This document shows, piece by piece, positions 8,380 to 15,437 of a stretch of 24,676 nt of DNA. The stretch comes from Actinomycetes bacterium. GTDB lineage: Bacteria; Actinomycetota; Acidimicrobiia; Acidimicrobiales; SZUA-35. The position numbers and the translations under genes are program-made. The stretch covers positions 1 through 24,676 of the forward strand of contig JAAETV010000470.1 in NCBI GenBank assembly GCA_024227975.1. The letters run 5' to 3'. Under the pieces are notes generated by a model. That model saw only the letters and a program-made list of their open reading frames with translations. It searched no databases and had not been told where the DNA came from. Each line of letters opens with the position of its first letter. Position 1 is the stretch's first letter.

Positions 8380-9609
8380 ATGACCGTTGCTATCCAGGTC
8401 GAGAACGTCTCCAAGCGCTTCACCAAACACAGTGAGCCGGCCAGGACCCTGAAGGAACGGTTGTTGACCTGGCACTCGTCGACCACCGAGCTGTTCAACG
8501 CCTTGCACCAGATCGACTTCACCGTCGACGTAGGTGAGACCTTTGGCATTCTGGGCCACAACGGATCGGGAAAGAGCACCCTGTTGAAGTGCATCGCTGG
8601 GACTGTCCAGCCCTCGGAAGGAGTGATCAGGGTCAGGGGACAGCTGTCGGCCCTGCTGGAACTGGGTGCCGGCTTCCACCCTGACCTGACCGGCCGGGAG
8701 AACATCTACCTCAACGGCTCGATCTTGGGGTTCTCCAAGGTCAGGATCGAGGCCATCTTCGATGAGATCGTCGAGTTCTCGGGTCTGGAAGAGTTCGTCG
8801 ACACCCAGGTCAAGCACTACAGCTCAGGAATGTACGCCCGACTCGGGTTCGCGGTGGCCGTCAACCTCCAGCCGGATGTACTCCTGATCGATGAGGTACT
8901 GGCCGTTGGCGACGAGGCCTTCCAGCGCAAGTGCATCGAACGGGTCCGAGGGTTCCAGCGGGAGGGGCGGACCATCTGCCTCGTCACCCACTCCCCAGAG
9001 CTGGTGCGCAGCCTGTGCAACCGGGCCATGGTCCTCGATCACGGCCGTATGATTCACCTCGGCGATGTCGGCCAAGCCGTCACCACCTACCGCCGCTCTA
9101 TCGATCCCAACCATCAGTCGGAGCAAGTCCCTCTCGATCCCGCCGAGGGGAGCGAGGTCCACCCGGCGACGGTGGAAGATAGCCACCGTCACATCCGCAT
9201 CACCGAAACCTGGATCGAGGATCCTCCCGATGGTGCAACCAACCACTCCCCCGGTGATCGCGTCGTCATGGGGATGCGGTTCTCAGCCCCTGAGGGGGAG
9301 ATCGTTCGGGCCCGATTGTCGCTCCACAGCAACGACGGGGTCCACCTCATCAACATCTCGAGCTGGGATATCAATGGTGCCGACATCGGACCGACCTCAG
9401 CCACCAACGAGGTTCGATTCGTACTCGATGACCTCCCACTGATGGACGGCCGGTACCTCGTCACCCTGGTCCTTCAGGATCAGCACGAGGTAGTCGAGTT
9501 CGATCGCCAAGAGGAGACGTTGGCCTTCGACGTCTACAGCGGAGGGCCGGTCCTAGGGCGGGTCGTGATGCAGTTCTCCCTCGAAACCTCGACCGATGAG
9601 TCCGTGTAG
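8380..9609 (+). CDS. wzt: Polysaccharide ABC exporter ATP-binding subunit, Wzt/TagH type with C-terminal Wzt_C domain
   Basis: The 409-aa ATPase of a two-component exporter moves lipid-linked polysaccharide across the inner membrane. Visible motifs are Walker A GHNGSGKST (59-67), the LLELGAGFHPDLTGRENI segment (92-109) peculiar to O-antigen/teichoic-acid exporters, signature HYSSGMYARLGF (147-157), Walker B DVLLIDE (166-172) and H-loop His204. After the nucleotide-binding domain (to about 245), residues about 265-405 form a beta-rich domain matching Wzt_C in position and character; in Wzt this domain recognises the glycan terminus. The start ATG has Shine-Dalgarno GAAGGG six bases upstream. 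No permease (Wzm/TagG) gene is in the window, so it is an orphan here. It converges with a glycosyltransferase gene 34 bp downstream. Confidence 0.93.
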   Translation: MTVAIQVENVSKRFTKHSEPARTLKERLLTWHSSTTELFNALHQIDFTVDVGETFGILGHNGSGKSTLLKCIAGTVQPSEGVIRVRGQLSALLELGAGFHPDLTGRENIYLNGSILGFSKVRIEAIFDEIVEFSGLEEFVDTQVKHYSSGMYARLGFAVAVNLQPDVLLIDEVLAVGDEAFQRKCIERVRGFQREGRTICLVTHSPELVRSLCNRAMVLDHGRMIHLGDVGQAVTTYRRSIDPNHQSEQVPLDPAEGSEVHPATVEDSHRHIRITETWIEDPPDGATNHSPGDRVVMGMRFSAPEGEIVRARLSLHSNDGVHLINISSWDINGADIGPTSATNEVRFVLDDLPLMDGRYLVTLVLQDQHEVVEFDRQEETLAFDVYSGGPVLGRVVMQFSLETSTDESV

Positions 9610-9616
9610 CGAACAG

Positions 9617-9644
9617 CCTTCGGGTTGCCTATCGGCGCACCTCC
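9617..9644 (-). repeat. 28-bp inverted repeat, copy 1 (3' end of the glycosyltransferase gene)
   Basis: Read on the plus strand it is CCTTCGGGTTG-CC-TATCGGC-G-CACCTCC. Its reverse complement recurs at 15316-15343 with 25 of 28 bases identical (two changes in the middle, one near the end). It begins at the last base of the TAG stop of the minus-strand glycosyltransferase and runs into the 34-bp gap before the converging export-ATPase gene. Confidence 0.85.
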
Positions 9645-11074
9645 TAGGCCGAGGACTCGTCGTCGCTGGCTCGGATCGCTTCCAAGCGAGTCTCCAATTG
9701 GGCCACCGCCTCGGTCGTTGCCCGTTGCAACGACTCCAGATGACCGGCTATGGGGTCGACCTCCCACTTGGTGACGCGACGAATCATGCTCTTGATCTGA
9801 CTGACCCCTGGTCGGGCCGATACTGGACGTGGGCGCTGGAGGGGTCCGACGGCGATGAGGGGATCAACAGCCGAGTCGGCGGCCGGGAAACGGCTGCCCG
9901 GTGTCCCCCTACGGTCGAGGCTGCGCTGCCGGACCCGAGCCCGGATCTGAGCTTCGATGGCTTCCCGGTCGGGATGCCCAGCGTCGACATCCCATCCAGC
10001 CTCATTGCCGGCCGGGGCCAGGGGCTGAGTACTGTCATCACTGGCGGATCCGCCGGCCGTGGGCGGGCTGAGACGGCCGGCCGTAGTCTGGGATCGCTCC
10101 TTGATGGCCTGGATCAGGGTCTCGTCGTCGTCGAAGAGCAGGGTCCCTGCTGGGGCCTGGTCCCCCATTCCACCAACGTCAGCAGCAATGATCGGACGCT
10201 GGTAGAGCTTGGCCCGTTCCATCACGCTTGACGACCAGATCTCCCGGTAGGGCAGGATGATGGTGTCAGCAGCCACGATCCACCGGTCAAATTCCTCATC
10301 GCTCACATACTTCTGGTGGAGGGTGACACCAGGGGTGGCGTGACAGAGCTGGGTCAGGCGCCGGGCGTAGGCCACCAGGTCGGGATGGTCGACCCGGACC
10401 GAGCCGACGATATGGAGCGAGGCCTGGTCGACAACATTGGCTCGGGCAAAGGCTTTGGCGGCAACGTCGAAGCCCTTGTGCTCCTGGAGGAAGCCGATGG
10501 CAAGGAACACATGCTCGGCGGGATCGAGCCCAAGCTCGTCCCTCGCCTCCTCCCGGGTCGAGCTGGTGGCCATGGCGAAGTTCTGGCCGTGTTCGACCAG
10601 AGATATCCCGCCCGGGGGGAGCCCCAGGGTCCTCTCCAGATTGGTGATCTCGGCCCTGGTGTGAACCGACACCACTGAGGCCCGCAGTGCTCTGGCGGCG
10701 GCAAATCGTTCAGCCGGGTTGCGCTTCAGCGGTCCGAATTGGATCTCATGAAGCCGGATCTCGAGCCGGGTGGTGCGAGCCAGGGCCTCGATCGCCCCCC
10801 ACACCGCCACCCGCTCGGCCGGACCGTGACAAGCACCAAACAACATCTCGGGTGAGAACTGGACGATCACCGACTCATAAGAACGGGCCCGTTTGACCAG
10901 GGCCAGTATCCCCCTCAGCCCACCGAGGGCCAGGTGATGTTCGGCCGCCGATGGAAGAGGCGACAGCACCTCGACCGGGTGGCCGGCCGCCCGCAAACCT
11001 CGGACTTCCTGAACCGCATAGGCCCCGATGCCGTCTCTGTAGGGGGGATAGGGGGTCACCATCAGGGTTGTCAT
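9644..11074 (-). CDS. Glycosyltransferase, GT4-like, with long linker and C-terminal coiled-coil tail
   Basis: The 476-aa protein has a GT-B-like region in residues 1-325: N-terminal VTPYPPYRDGIGAYA (6-20), LAIGFLQEHKGFD (191-203) at the start of the second domain, and a donor-site segment EIWSSSVMERAKLYQRPII (278-296), which is a loose version of the usual E-x7-E motif. Residues about 330-420 are low-complexity and Ala/Gly/Pro/Ser/Arg-rich. Residues about 424-470 are helical, with a W-E-V-D-P turn followed by a heptad-like helix (LQRATTEAVAQLETRLEAI). A similar tail appears in the 178-aa protein at 22240. Start ATG 11074 has AGGAGG 9 bases upstream. It follows the next glycosyltransferase by 13 bp, forming an operon with it and fcl. 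Donor and acceptor are unknown. Confidence 0.82.
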   Translation of the reverse strand: MTTLMVTPYPPYRDGIGAYAVQEVRGLRAAGHPVEVLSPLPSAAEHHLALGGLRGILALVKRARSYESVIVQFSPEMLFGACHGPAERVAVWGAIEALARTTRLEIRLHEIQFGPLKRNPAERFAAARALRASVVSVHTRAEITNLERTLGLPPGGISLVEHGQNFAMATSSTREEARDELGLDPAEHVFLAIGFLQEHKGFDVAAKAFARANVVDQASLHIVGSVRVDHPDLVAYARRLTQLCHATPGVTLHQKYVSDEEFDRWIVAADTIILPYREIWSSSVMERAKLYQRPIIAADVGGMGDQAPAGTLLFDDDETLIQAIKERSQTTAGRLSPPTAGGSASDDSTQPLAPAGNEAGWDVDAGHPDREAIEAQIRARVRQRSLDRRGTPGSRFPAADSAVDPLIAVGPLQRPRPVSARPGVSQIKSMIRRVTKWEVDPIAGHLESLQRATTEAVAQLETRLEAIRASDDESSA

Positions 11075-11087
11075 GTCGGTGGCCTCC

Positions 11088-12317
11088 TCAGGCTCGGGCC
11101 GGTTGGCCGACCGGCAACCATCGGTTCAGGGCCAGCTCCATCCGATCGAGCACGTCGGGCCATCGGAATCCACTCTCGACATAGGAACGACCCCCGACAG
11201 CCAGGGAGGCCGCGGCCGCTGGCTCCTCGGCGACGAAGCGGAGGGCCTCGACCAGCTCGGCCTGGCCGCGGTAGGCGAGGCCGGCCCCCGATTTCTCGAT
11301 ATGCCAGCGGACGACGGCACTATCGGCATTGGCCACCACCACCGTCCCCGCGGCCCATGATTCGAGCACGGTTCGAGAGAAGCTCTCCATGGCGCTGGGC
11401 TGTACATACGCTGACGCCGCGGCCATGGCATTGTCGCGCTGGTCGTCGGCCAGGAAACCGACGTCGATTACGCGGTCAGCGAATTCGGTTGGAACGTCGA
11501 GCTCACCGACCCCGGATGTGACGAGCAGGAGATCGGTCGGATGGGTCCTGACCAGTTCACCGAAGGCGCCGAGCAAATCGAGCCAGCCCTTGCCCCACTC
11601 CCTGCGACCGGCGTAATAGACAAAGGGCTGGTCGATCCCATAGTCACGACGGAAGCGGTCCGAGTCGTGGCCGTTCGGCACCTCGATGCCGGCCCCGACG
11701 ACGGCCTGGCGTGGGGGTAGGTCATAAAGGCTGCGGGCCAGATCGGCTTCGGGTTCAGTCAGGAACCAGATTCCTCGCGCCCCCTCGATCAGGGTGGCAA
11801 AGATGTCGAGGCGGGCCATTGGCTCATCATGGAGACAGGGCATGAGGATCGTCTTGGCCGGGGCGACCTGGCCGACGGCATAGGTCGTCCAGAACAGATA
11901 GGGGGCGAAAACCAAGGCCCGGTAGTTGGCGGCGTTGTCTAGCACGTGGTGCCAGAGGCCCGTGACTCGCAACGAGTCATTGACCCAGAGTTGCTGGTCG
12001 GCAATGTCGACCTGCTCACCGGCCAGGATCCGCTCGCCGATACGGCGCCGGTGGACACCAGGGGTGTCAGTCGATGTCGGAAAGCGACGGACCGTGATCC
12101 CGTCGTGGTCCTCGACCCCCGGGGCCAGATCATTGGCCCAGGTGTAGTGGTCAGTGGCACAAGTTGTGAGTATCTCGATGTCGTGGCCTCGGGCCGCCAG
12201 GCCAGCGGCGGCTTCGGCCATGACCGCTTCGGCCCCACCAACGACACCAGGTCCGAAACGGGGAGGAACGAAGGCGATGGTCCCTGGAGGGGATGAATCT
12301 GGCGATCGGCTGGTCAT
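11088..12317 (-). CDS. Glycosyltransferase, GT4-type
   Basis: The 409-aa GT-B glycosyltransferase has an N-terminal domain with the glycine-rich acceptor-side loop FGPGVVGGAEAV (21-32). Its C-terminal donor domain starts at YYAGRREWGKG (234-244) and has the E-x7-E motif ESFSRTVLE (Glu311, Glu319). The GDP-fucose synthase gene overlaps it by 4 bp (ATGA), and the next glycosyltransferase begins 13 bp after its stop; the TGA is directly followed by the GGAGG ribosome binding site of that gene. The tight three-gene arrangement suggests that GDP-fucose, or a sugar added beside it, is used by these transferases, but no residue identifies the donor. Confidence 0.88.
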   Translation of the reverse strand: MTSRSPDSSPPGTIAFVPPRFGPGVVGGAEAVMAEAAAGLAARGHDIEILTTCATDHYTWANDLAPGVEDHDGITVRRFPTSTDTPGVHRRRIGERILAGEQVDIADQQLWVNDSLRVTGLWHHVLDNAANYRALVFAPYLFWTTYAVGQVAPAKTILMPCLHDEPMARLDIFATLIEGARGIWFLTEPEADLARSLYDLPPRQAVVGAGIEVPNGHDSDRFRRDYGIDQPFVYYAGRREWGKGWLDLLGAFGELVRTHPTDLLLVTSGVGELDVPTEFADRVIDVGFLADDQRDNAMAAASAYVQPSAMESFSRTVLESWAAGTVVVANADSAVVRWHIEKSGAGLAYRGQAELVEALRFVAEEPAAAASLAVGGRSYVESGFRWPDVLDRMELALNRWLPVGQPARA

Positions 12318-13309
12318 CGGTGCTCAACACCCCGGAGGTCGTCGTGATGGTCGAGGAACCAGGCGTAGGTCTCGGCAAGCCCAGTGGCTAGCGGTGTGCT
12401 GTGCTTCCAGCCCAGGGAGTGGAGACGTGACACGTCGAGTACCTTGCGGGCGATCCCGTCTGGCTTAGTGGTATCGAAGTGGAGCTCGGCCCCAGGGTGA
12501 ACGACGTCTCGAACCAGGCCTGCCAGCTCAGCAATGGTCAGATCGGTCCCGGTGCCGACATTGATGTGGGTCGACGACTCGTAGTTCGCCATCAAGTACA
12601 GGCAGGCATCGGCCAGATCATCGACATGAAGGAACTCACGCCGCGGGGTACCGGTTCCCCACACCTCGACCGTCGAAGCACCGTCGGTCTTGGCTTGGTG
12701 AAACTTGCGGATCAGAGCTGGGATGACGTGAGACGAGGCCAGATCGAAGTTGTCATTCAGACCGTAGAGGTTCGTCGGCATGACAGAGATGAAATTGCAG
12801 CCGAACTGCTCCCGGTAGAACTGGCACAACTTGATACCAGCGATCTTGGCCAGGGCGTAGCCCTCATTGGTCGGTTCAAGCTCACCGGTCAGCAGTGCTG
12901 TCTCTGGTATTGGTTGGGCAGTAACCCGCGGGTAGATGCACGAGCTGCCCAAATAGAGCAGTTTGACCACACCGACTCGGCGGCTGGCCTCGACGACGGT
13001 GGCGTGGATCATCATGTTGTCGTAGAGGAACTCGGCCGGACGGGTCGCATTGGCCAGTACACCCCCGACAGTGCCGGCGGCGAGGTAAACGTACTGGGGA
13101 CGGTGCTGGTCAAACCAGGCGTCGACAGCCTCCTGGGAGCGGAGATCGAGCGTGGCCCGGTCGGCGGTCAACACATTCCGGTGGCCGTCGGACCGTAGCC
13201 GGCGTAGGAGAGCAGAGCCAACGAGACCCCGGTGACCGGCCACGAAGACGGACGCCTCGGGGTCAATTCGAGCAGCCTTCGTCTGGCCATCAGGAGCGGC
13301 TGTGGTCAT
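12314..13309 (-). CDS. fcl: GDP-L-fucose synthase (GDP-4-keto-6-deoxymannose epimerase/reductase)
   Basis: The enzyme makes GDP-L-fucose from GDP-4-keto-6-deoxy-D-mannose using NADPH, in the cytoplasm. The 331-aa short-chain dehydrogenase/epimerase has dinucleotide motif GHRGLVG (25-31), the catalytic GSSCIYP (121-127, giving the Ser and Cys used for epimerisation), Tyr151/Lys155 of YxxxK, and the family segment SHVIPALIRKFHQA, whose His194 corresponds to the conserved catalytic His of E. coli GFS. These four elements are specific for Fcl/WcaG rather than generic epimerases. An N-terminal extension of about 18 residues precedes the fold. The GDP-mannose 4,6-dehydratase (gmd) that should supply its substrate is not in the window. 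It is first in the minus-strand glycan operon and overlaps the next gene by 4 bp. Confidence 0.95.
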   Translation of the reverse strand: MTTAAPDGQTKAARIDPEASVFVAGHRGLVGSALLRRLRSDGHRNVLTADRATLDLRSQEAVDAWFDQHRPQYVYLAAGTVGGVLANATRPAEFLYDNMMIHATVVEASRRVGVVKLLYLGSSCIYPRVTAQPIPETALLTGELEPTNEGYALAKIAGIKLCQFYREQFGCNFISVMPTNLYGLNDNFDLASSHVIPALIRKFHQAKTDGASTVEVWGTGTPRREFLHVDDLADACLYLMANYESSTHINVGTGTDLTIAELAGLVRDVVHPGAELHFDTTKPDGIARKVLDVSRLHSLGWKHSTPLATGLAETYAWFLDHHDDLRGVEHR

Positions 13310-13394
13310 GATCCCACGCTATTCGACATAGCCGCTGACTCAGCAGCACTGAACAACCATGCCCCGATCCGCCTCATCGGCTCACTGATCTAGT

Positions 13395-13433
13395 AGAATC
13401 TTTCATTCGGATTCTTGTCGTCCATTCGACAAG
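13395..13433. promoter_or_regulatory. Two overlapping dyads in the divergent fcl / HAD-like intergenic region
   Basis: The 188-bp divergent spacer 13310-13497 is AT-rich relative to its surroundings. It holds AGAATC-n9-GATTCT (13395-13400 / 13410-13415) and CTTGTCG-n6-CGACAAG (13414-13420 / 13427-13433, 7 of 7 paired). The two share two bases. CATTCG occurs in both loops or arms (13404 and 13423), and ATTCGACA occurs at 13321 and again at 13424. An 11-bp palindrome GCTGACTCAGC lies at 13334-13344. TAGAAT (13394-13399) could be a plus-strand -10. These are candidate operators or alternative RNA hairpins; no regulator is encoded nearby. Confidence 0.45.
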
Positions 13434-13497
13434 GGTCAACATCGCTGGCGCGGCGTACGAACTACAAGACAATGTCGTCAAATGAGTTTGGACCACT

Positions 13498-15315
13498 GTG
13501 ATCGCCGCGCTGTCCAGTCCGCGACTGCTCATCAGTCGTCGCCAATCTAGTCACCTCCTTCAGCGCGGTACTCGCGTGCTGAGCATGGACGTCTTCGGGG
13601 TTGCCCTTCACCGCGCCATTCTGGCCCACGATGACATCCATCGTCTTGTGGCCGCCGACCTGGCGGAGGCGAATCACGGGCTGGTTGGCCGAGATCTCGG
13701 CCAGGTCTACCTCAGCCTCCGGTTGGAAGCAGAAGAACGAGCCCGCGCAGAAGCCAGCAGTGAGGGTCGGCACGAGGTCGCATCGGCCAACATCGCCGAC
13801 CACCTCCAAGATCTGGTCGCGAGCACAGGACTGGTCGACGATCCCAGTGACCTGGTTCGGCGCGCCATCACGATCGAGCTCGATCTGTATCAGGAGCTGT
13901 CTCGGGCCAACCCCGAGGCTCTTTGGCTCCACGACCTGGCCGTCGAGCGGGACATGCAGATTGCTTTCGTTGCCGATAGCCACCTCCCCCGAGACCTGAT
14001 CGCTCGCCTCATTCAGGGCGCCCAGTTCCGCCCCGACTTCCTGGTTGTCTCCTCCCACGAAGGGCTGACCAAGAAAACCGGCCTCTTCAATCGGCTGGCT
14101 CGGCTATGCAAGGTCGAACCAAGCGCCATCACTCATCTCGGCCCGGATGCAGACCTCGATGTGACGATCCCCGCCACCGTCGGCATGCGCACCTTCCACT
14201 ATCCGAGTGGCCCCGATCGCAACTCATGCTCGCTCATCGCCGATGATCGCAGTCAGCGGAGCGGACTCGACTCGATCGCGCTCGGGTTGGCCAGTTCGCG
14301 GCTCGACAGCATCGATCCTGCAACCGCAACCCCAGCTGATATCGGGTACTACGCCGGTGGGCCCCTGGCGGCCGGATTCGCCACCTGGATCGGCCAGATC
14401 ATCGCTGACCAATGCCCGACCCGGGTGTTGTTCTGCGGACCAGCCGGTCAGCTCGTGTGCCACGTGACAGCCTTCGTCAACGATCAGCTCTCCGATGGCT
14501 TGCTGACCGTACTCCCGCCCCCACGTGACGGGTACTGTCCTGTCACCGACCTCACAGATCTTGGAGCCCTGATCGATGTCGAGGATGGCGACCGGGTTCT
14601 GGTCGTCGATCTCGGCTGGACTGGAATGACACACCTGTTGGTGGACGTCGCCCTCCAGGCCGCCGAGAAGACCGTCGAGGTCACGGGGGCCTATCTTGGC
14701 CTCACCAACGCCAGCCCACCGGCTCCCGGTGTGCTGACTTGGGCGGTTCAGCTCCCAGAAACGAACACCGACGATAGGTCATGCCCACCCCACCTGCTCC
14801 AGGCCCTACTGGCCGGGGTGCCGCCCGCTCCAACCGCGGCAGACATTGTCGGGGCAGCATCGGACGATGAGCCGGGAGAGACCACTGGGCGCAGGTTGGG
14901 TCTGGGCTACAAGGCGCTCCGATACCAGATCGAAGCTGGTGTCCGGGAGTTCATAGCCGAACTGGAGCCCTGGCTGACCTTCAGCCGGGATCGGGGCACA
15001 CGCACCCTGATCGAACCAGCCCATCGGATCATGACGAACCCCACCCACGCCGAGGCATCGGTGCTCGGGACCTACCCACTCGGGACCGAACCAGATGGCT
15101 CCCCGACCCTGCTCGCTACTCTGCCCCCGCTGGCCCAGATCGCTCAGGACCCGAGCCTGATTGACACCAACGCGGCCGATTCCCCGTGGGCGGCCGGATA
15201 CATGGCCCTGGCCGCAGGTACTGGGCACCAGACTTCGTCACCCATAGCGCGACGGTCGAAACGGTTGCGGCGACGCGATCCTGGCCTCGACGGGGGTGCT
15301 GAAGAGGCCTGCTGA
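13498..15315 (+). CDS. Large HAD-like protein of glycan loci with eroded catalytic motifs
   Basis: The 605-aa protein begins at GTG 13498; start codons at 13576 or 13585 are possible but fall at or inside the first motif. Residues about 26-240 follow the haloacid-dehalogenase fold: motif I VLSMDVFGV with Asp31, a helical cap, motif II region IAFVADSHLP, motif III Lys192/193 in LTKKTGLF, and motif IV region HLGPDADLDV. The motif II Ser/Thr is Ala159 and the first motif IV Asp is Pro216, so phosphatase activity is doubtful. Residues about 265-400 (YYAGGPLAAGFATWIG, then VVDLGWTGM at 373-381) resemble the second domain of COG5610-type predicted HAD proteins found in polysaccharide clusters, but the usual REG/RDG segment reads GPAGQ. 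The C-terminal third is unrecognised. It is divergent from fcl and is followed directly by repeat copy 2. Confidence 0.7.
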   Translation: MIAALSSPRLLISRRQSSHLLQRGTRVLSMDVFGVALHRAILAHDDIHRLVAADLAEANHGLVGRDLGQVYLSLRLEAEERARAEASSEGRHEVASANIADHLQDLVASTGLVDDPSDLVRRAITIELDLYQELSRANPEALWLHDLAVERDMQIAFVADSHLPRDLIARLIQGAQFRPDFLVVSSHEGLTKKTGLFNRLARLCKVEPSAITHLGPDADLDVTIPATVGMRTFHYPSGPDRNSCSLIADDRSQRSGLDSIALGLASSRLDSIDPATATPADIGYYAGGPLAAGFATWIGQIIADQCPTRVLFCGPAGQLVCHVTAFVNDQLSDGLLTVLPPPRDGYCPVTDLTDLGALIDVEDGDRVLVVDLGWTGMTHLLVDVALQAAEKTVEVTGAYLGLTNASPPAPGVLTWAVQLPETNTDDRSCPPHLLQALLAGVPPAPTAADIVGAASDDEPGETTGRRLGLGYKALRYQIEAGVREFIAELEPWLTFSRDRGTRTLIEPAHRIMTNPTHAEASVLGTYPLGTEPDGSPTLLATLPPLAQIAQDPSLIDTNAADSPWAAGYMALAAGTGHQTSSPIARRSKRLRRRDPGLDGGAEEAC

Positions 15316-15343
15316 GGAGGTGTGCCGATACCCAACCCGAAGG
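15316..15343 (+). repeat. 28-bp inverted repeat, copy 2 (3' end of the HAD-like gene)
   Basis: It starts at the first base after the TGA stop of the HAD-like gene: GGAGGTG-T-GCCGATA-CC-CAACCCGAAGG. It is the reverse complement of 9617-9644 with three mismatches. Relative to the gene it follows, it has the same orientation as copy 1, so the pair forms inverted repeats around 9645-15315. Confidence 0.85.
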
Positions 15344-15373
15344 GGTGCCGGACACCGACCCGGTAGAACGATG

Positions 15374-15396
15374 GCGGCAACCCTTTGGGTTGCCGC
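15374..15396. terminator. Perfect 10-bp hairpin between convergent genes (bidirectional terminator candidate)
   Basis: GCGGCAACCC-TTT-GGGTTGCCGC pairs completely over 10 bp with a 3-base loop. It lies in the 122-bp gap between the 3' end of the HAD-like gene and the 3' end of the SpoIID-like gene. No T-run follows on either strand, so if it terminates it would be of the U-less type common in GC-rich Actinobacteria. Confidence 0.65.
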
Positions 15397-15437
15397 AAAC
15401 CGAGCGGTCCCATCCGCTAGACCCCTGAGGCTGTGGA

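Noticed and set aside
8366..8383. Five-codon frame MKGNR overlapping the ATG of the export ATPase
   Set aside because: It spans the ribosome binding site of the real gene and is most simply chance.
13472..13501. Nine-codon frame (MSSNEFGPL) whose stop overlaps the GTG of the HAD-like gene
   Set aside because: Too short to judge; no ribosome binding site and no repeat or regulatory amino-acid bias.
15330..15336. ACCCAAC resembles an integron attC R'' box (RYYYAAC)
   Set aside because: No matching GTTRRRY core was found at the right spacing, the other repeat copy lacks it, and no integrase is present.
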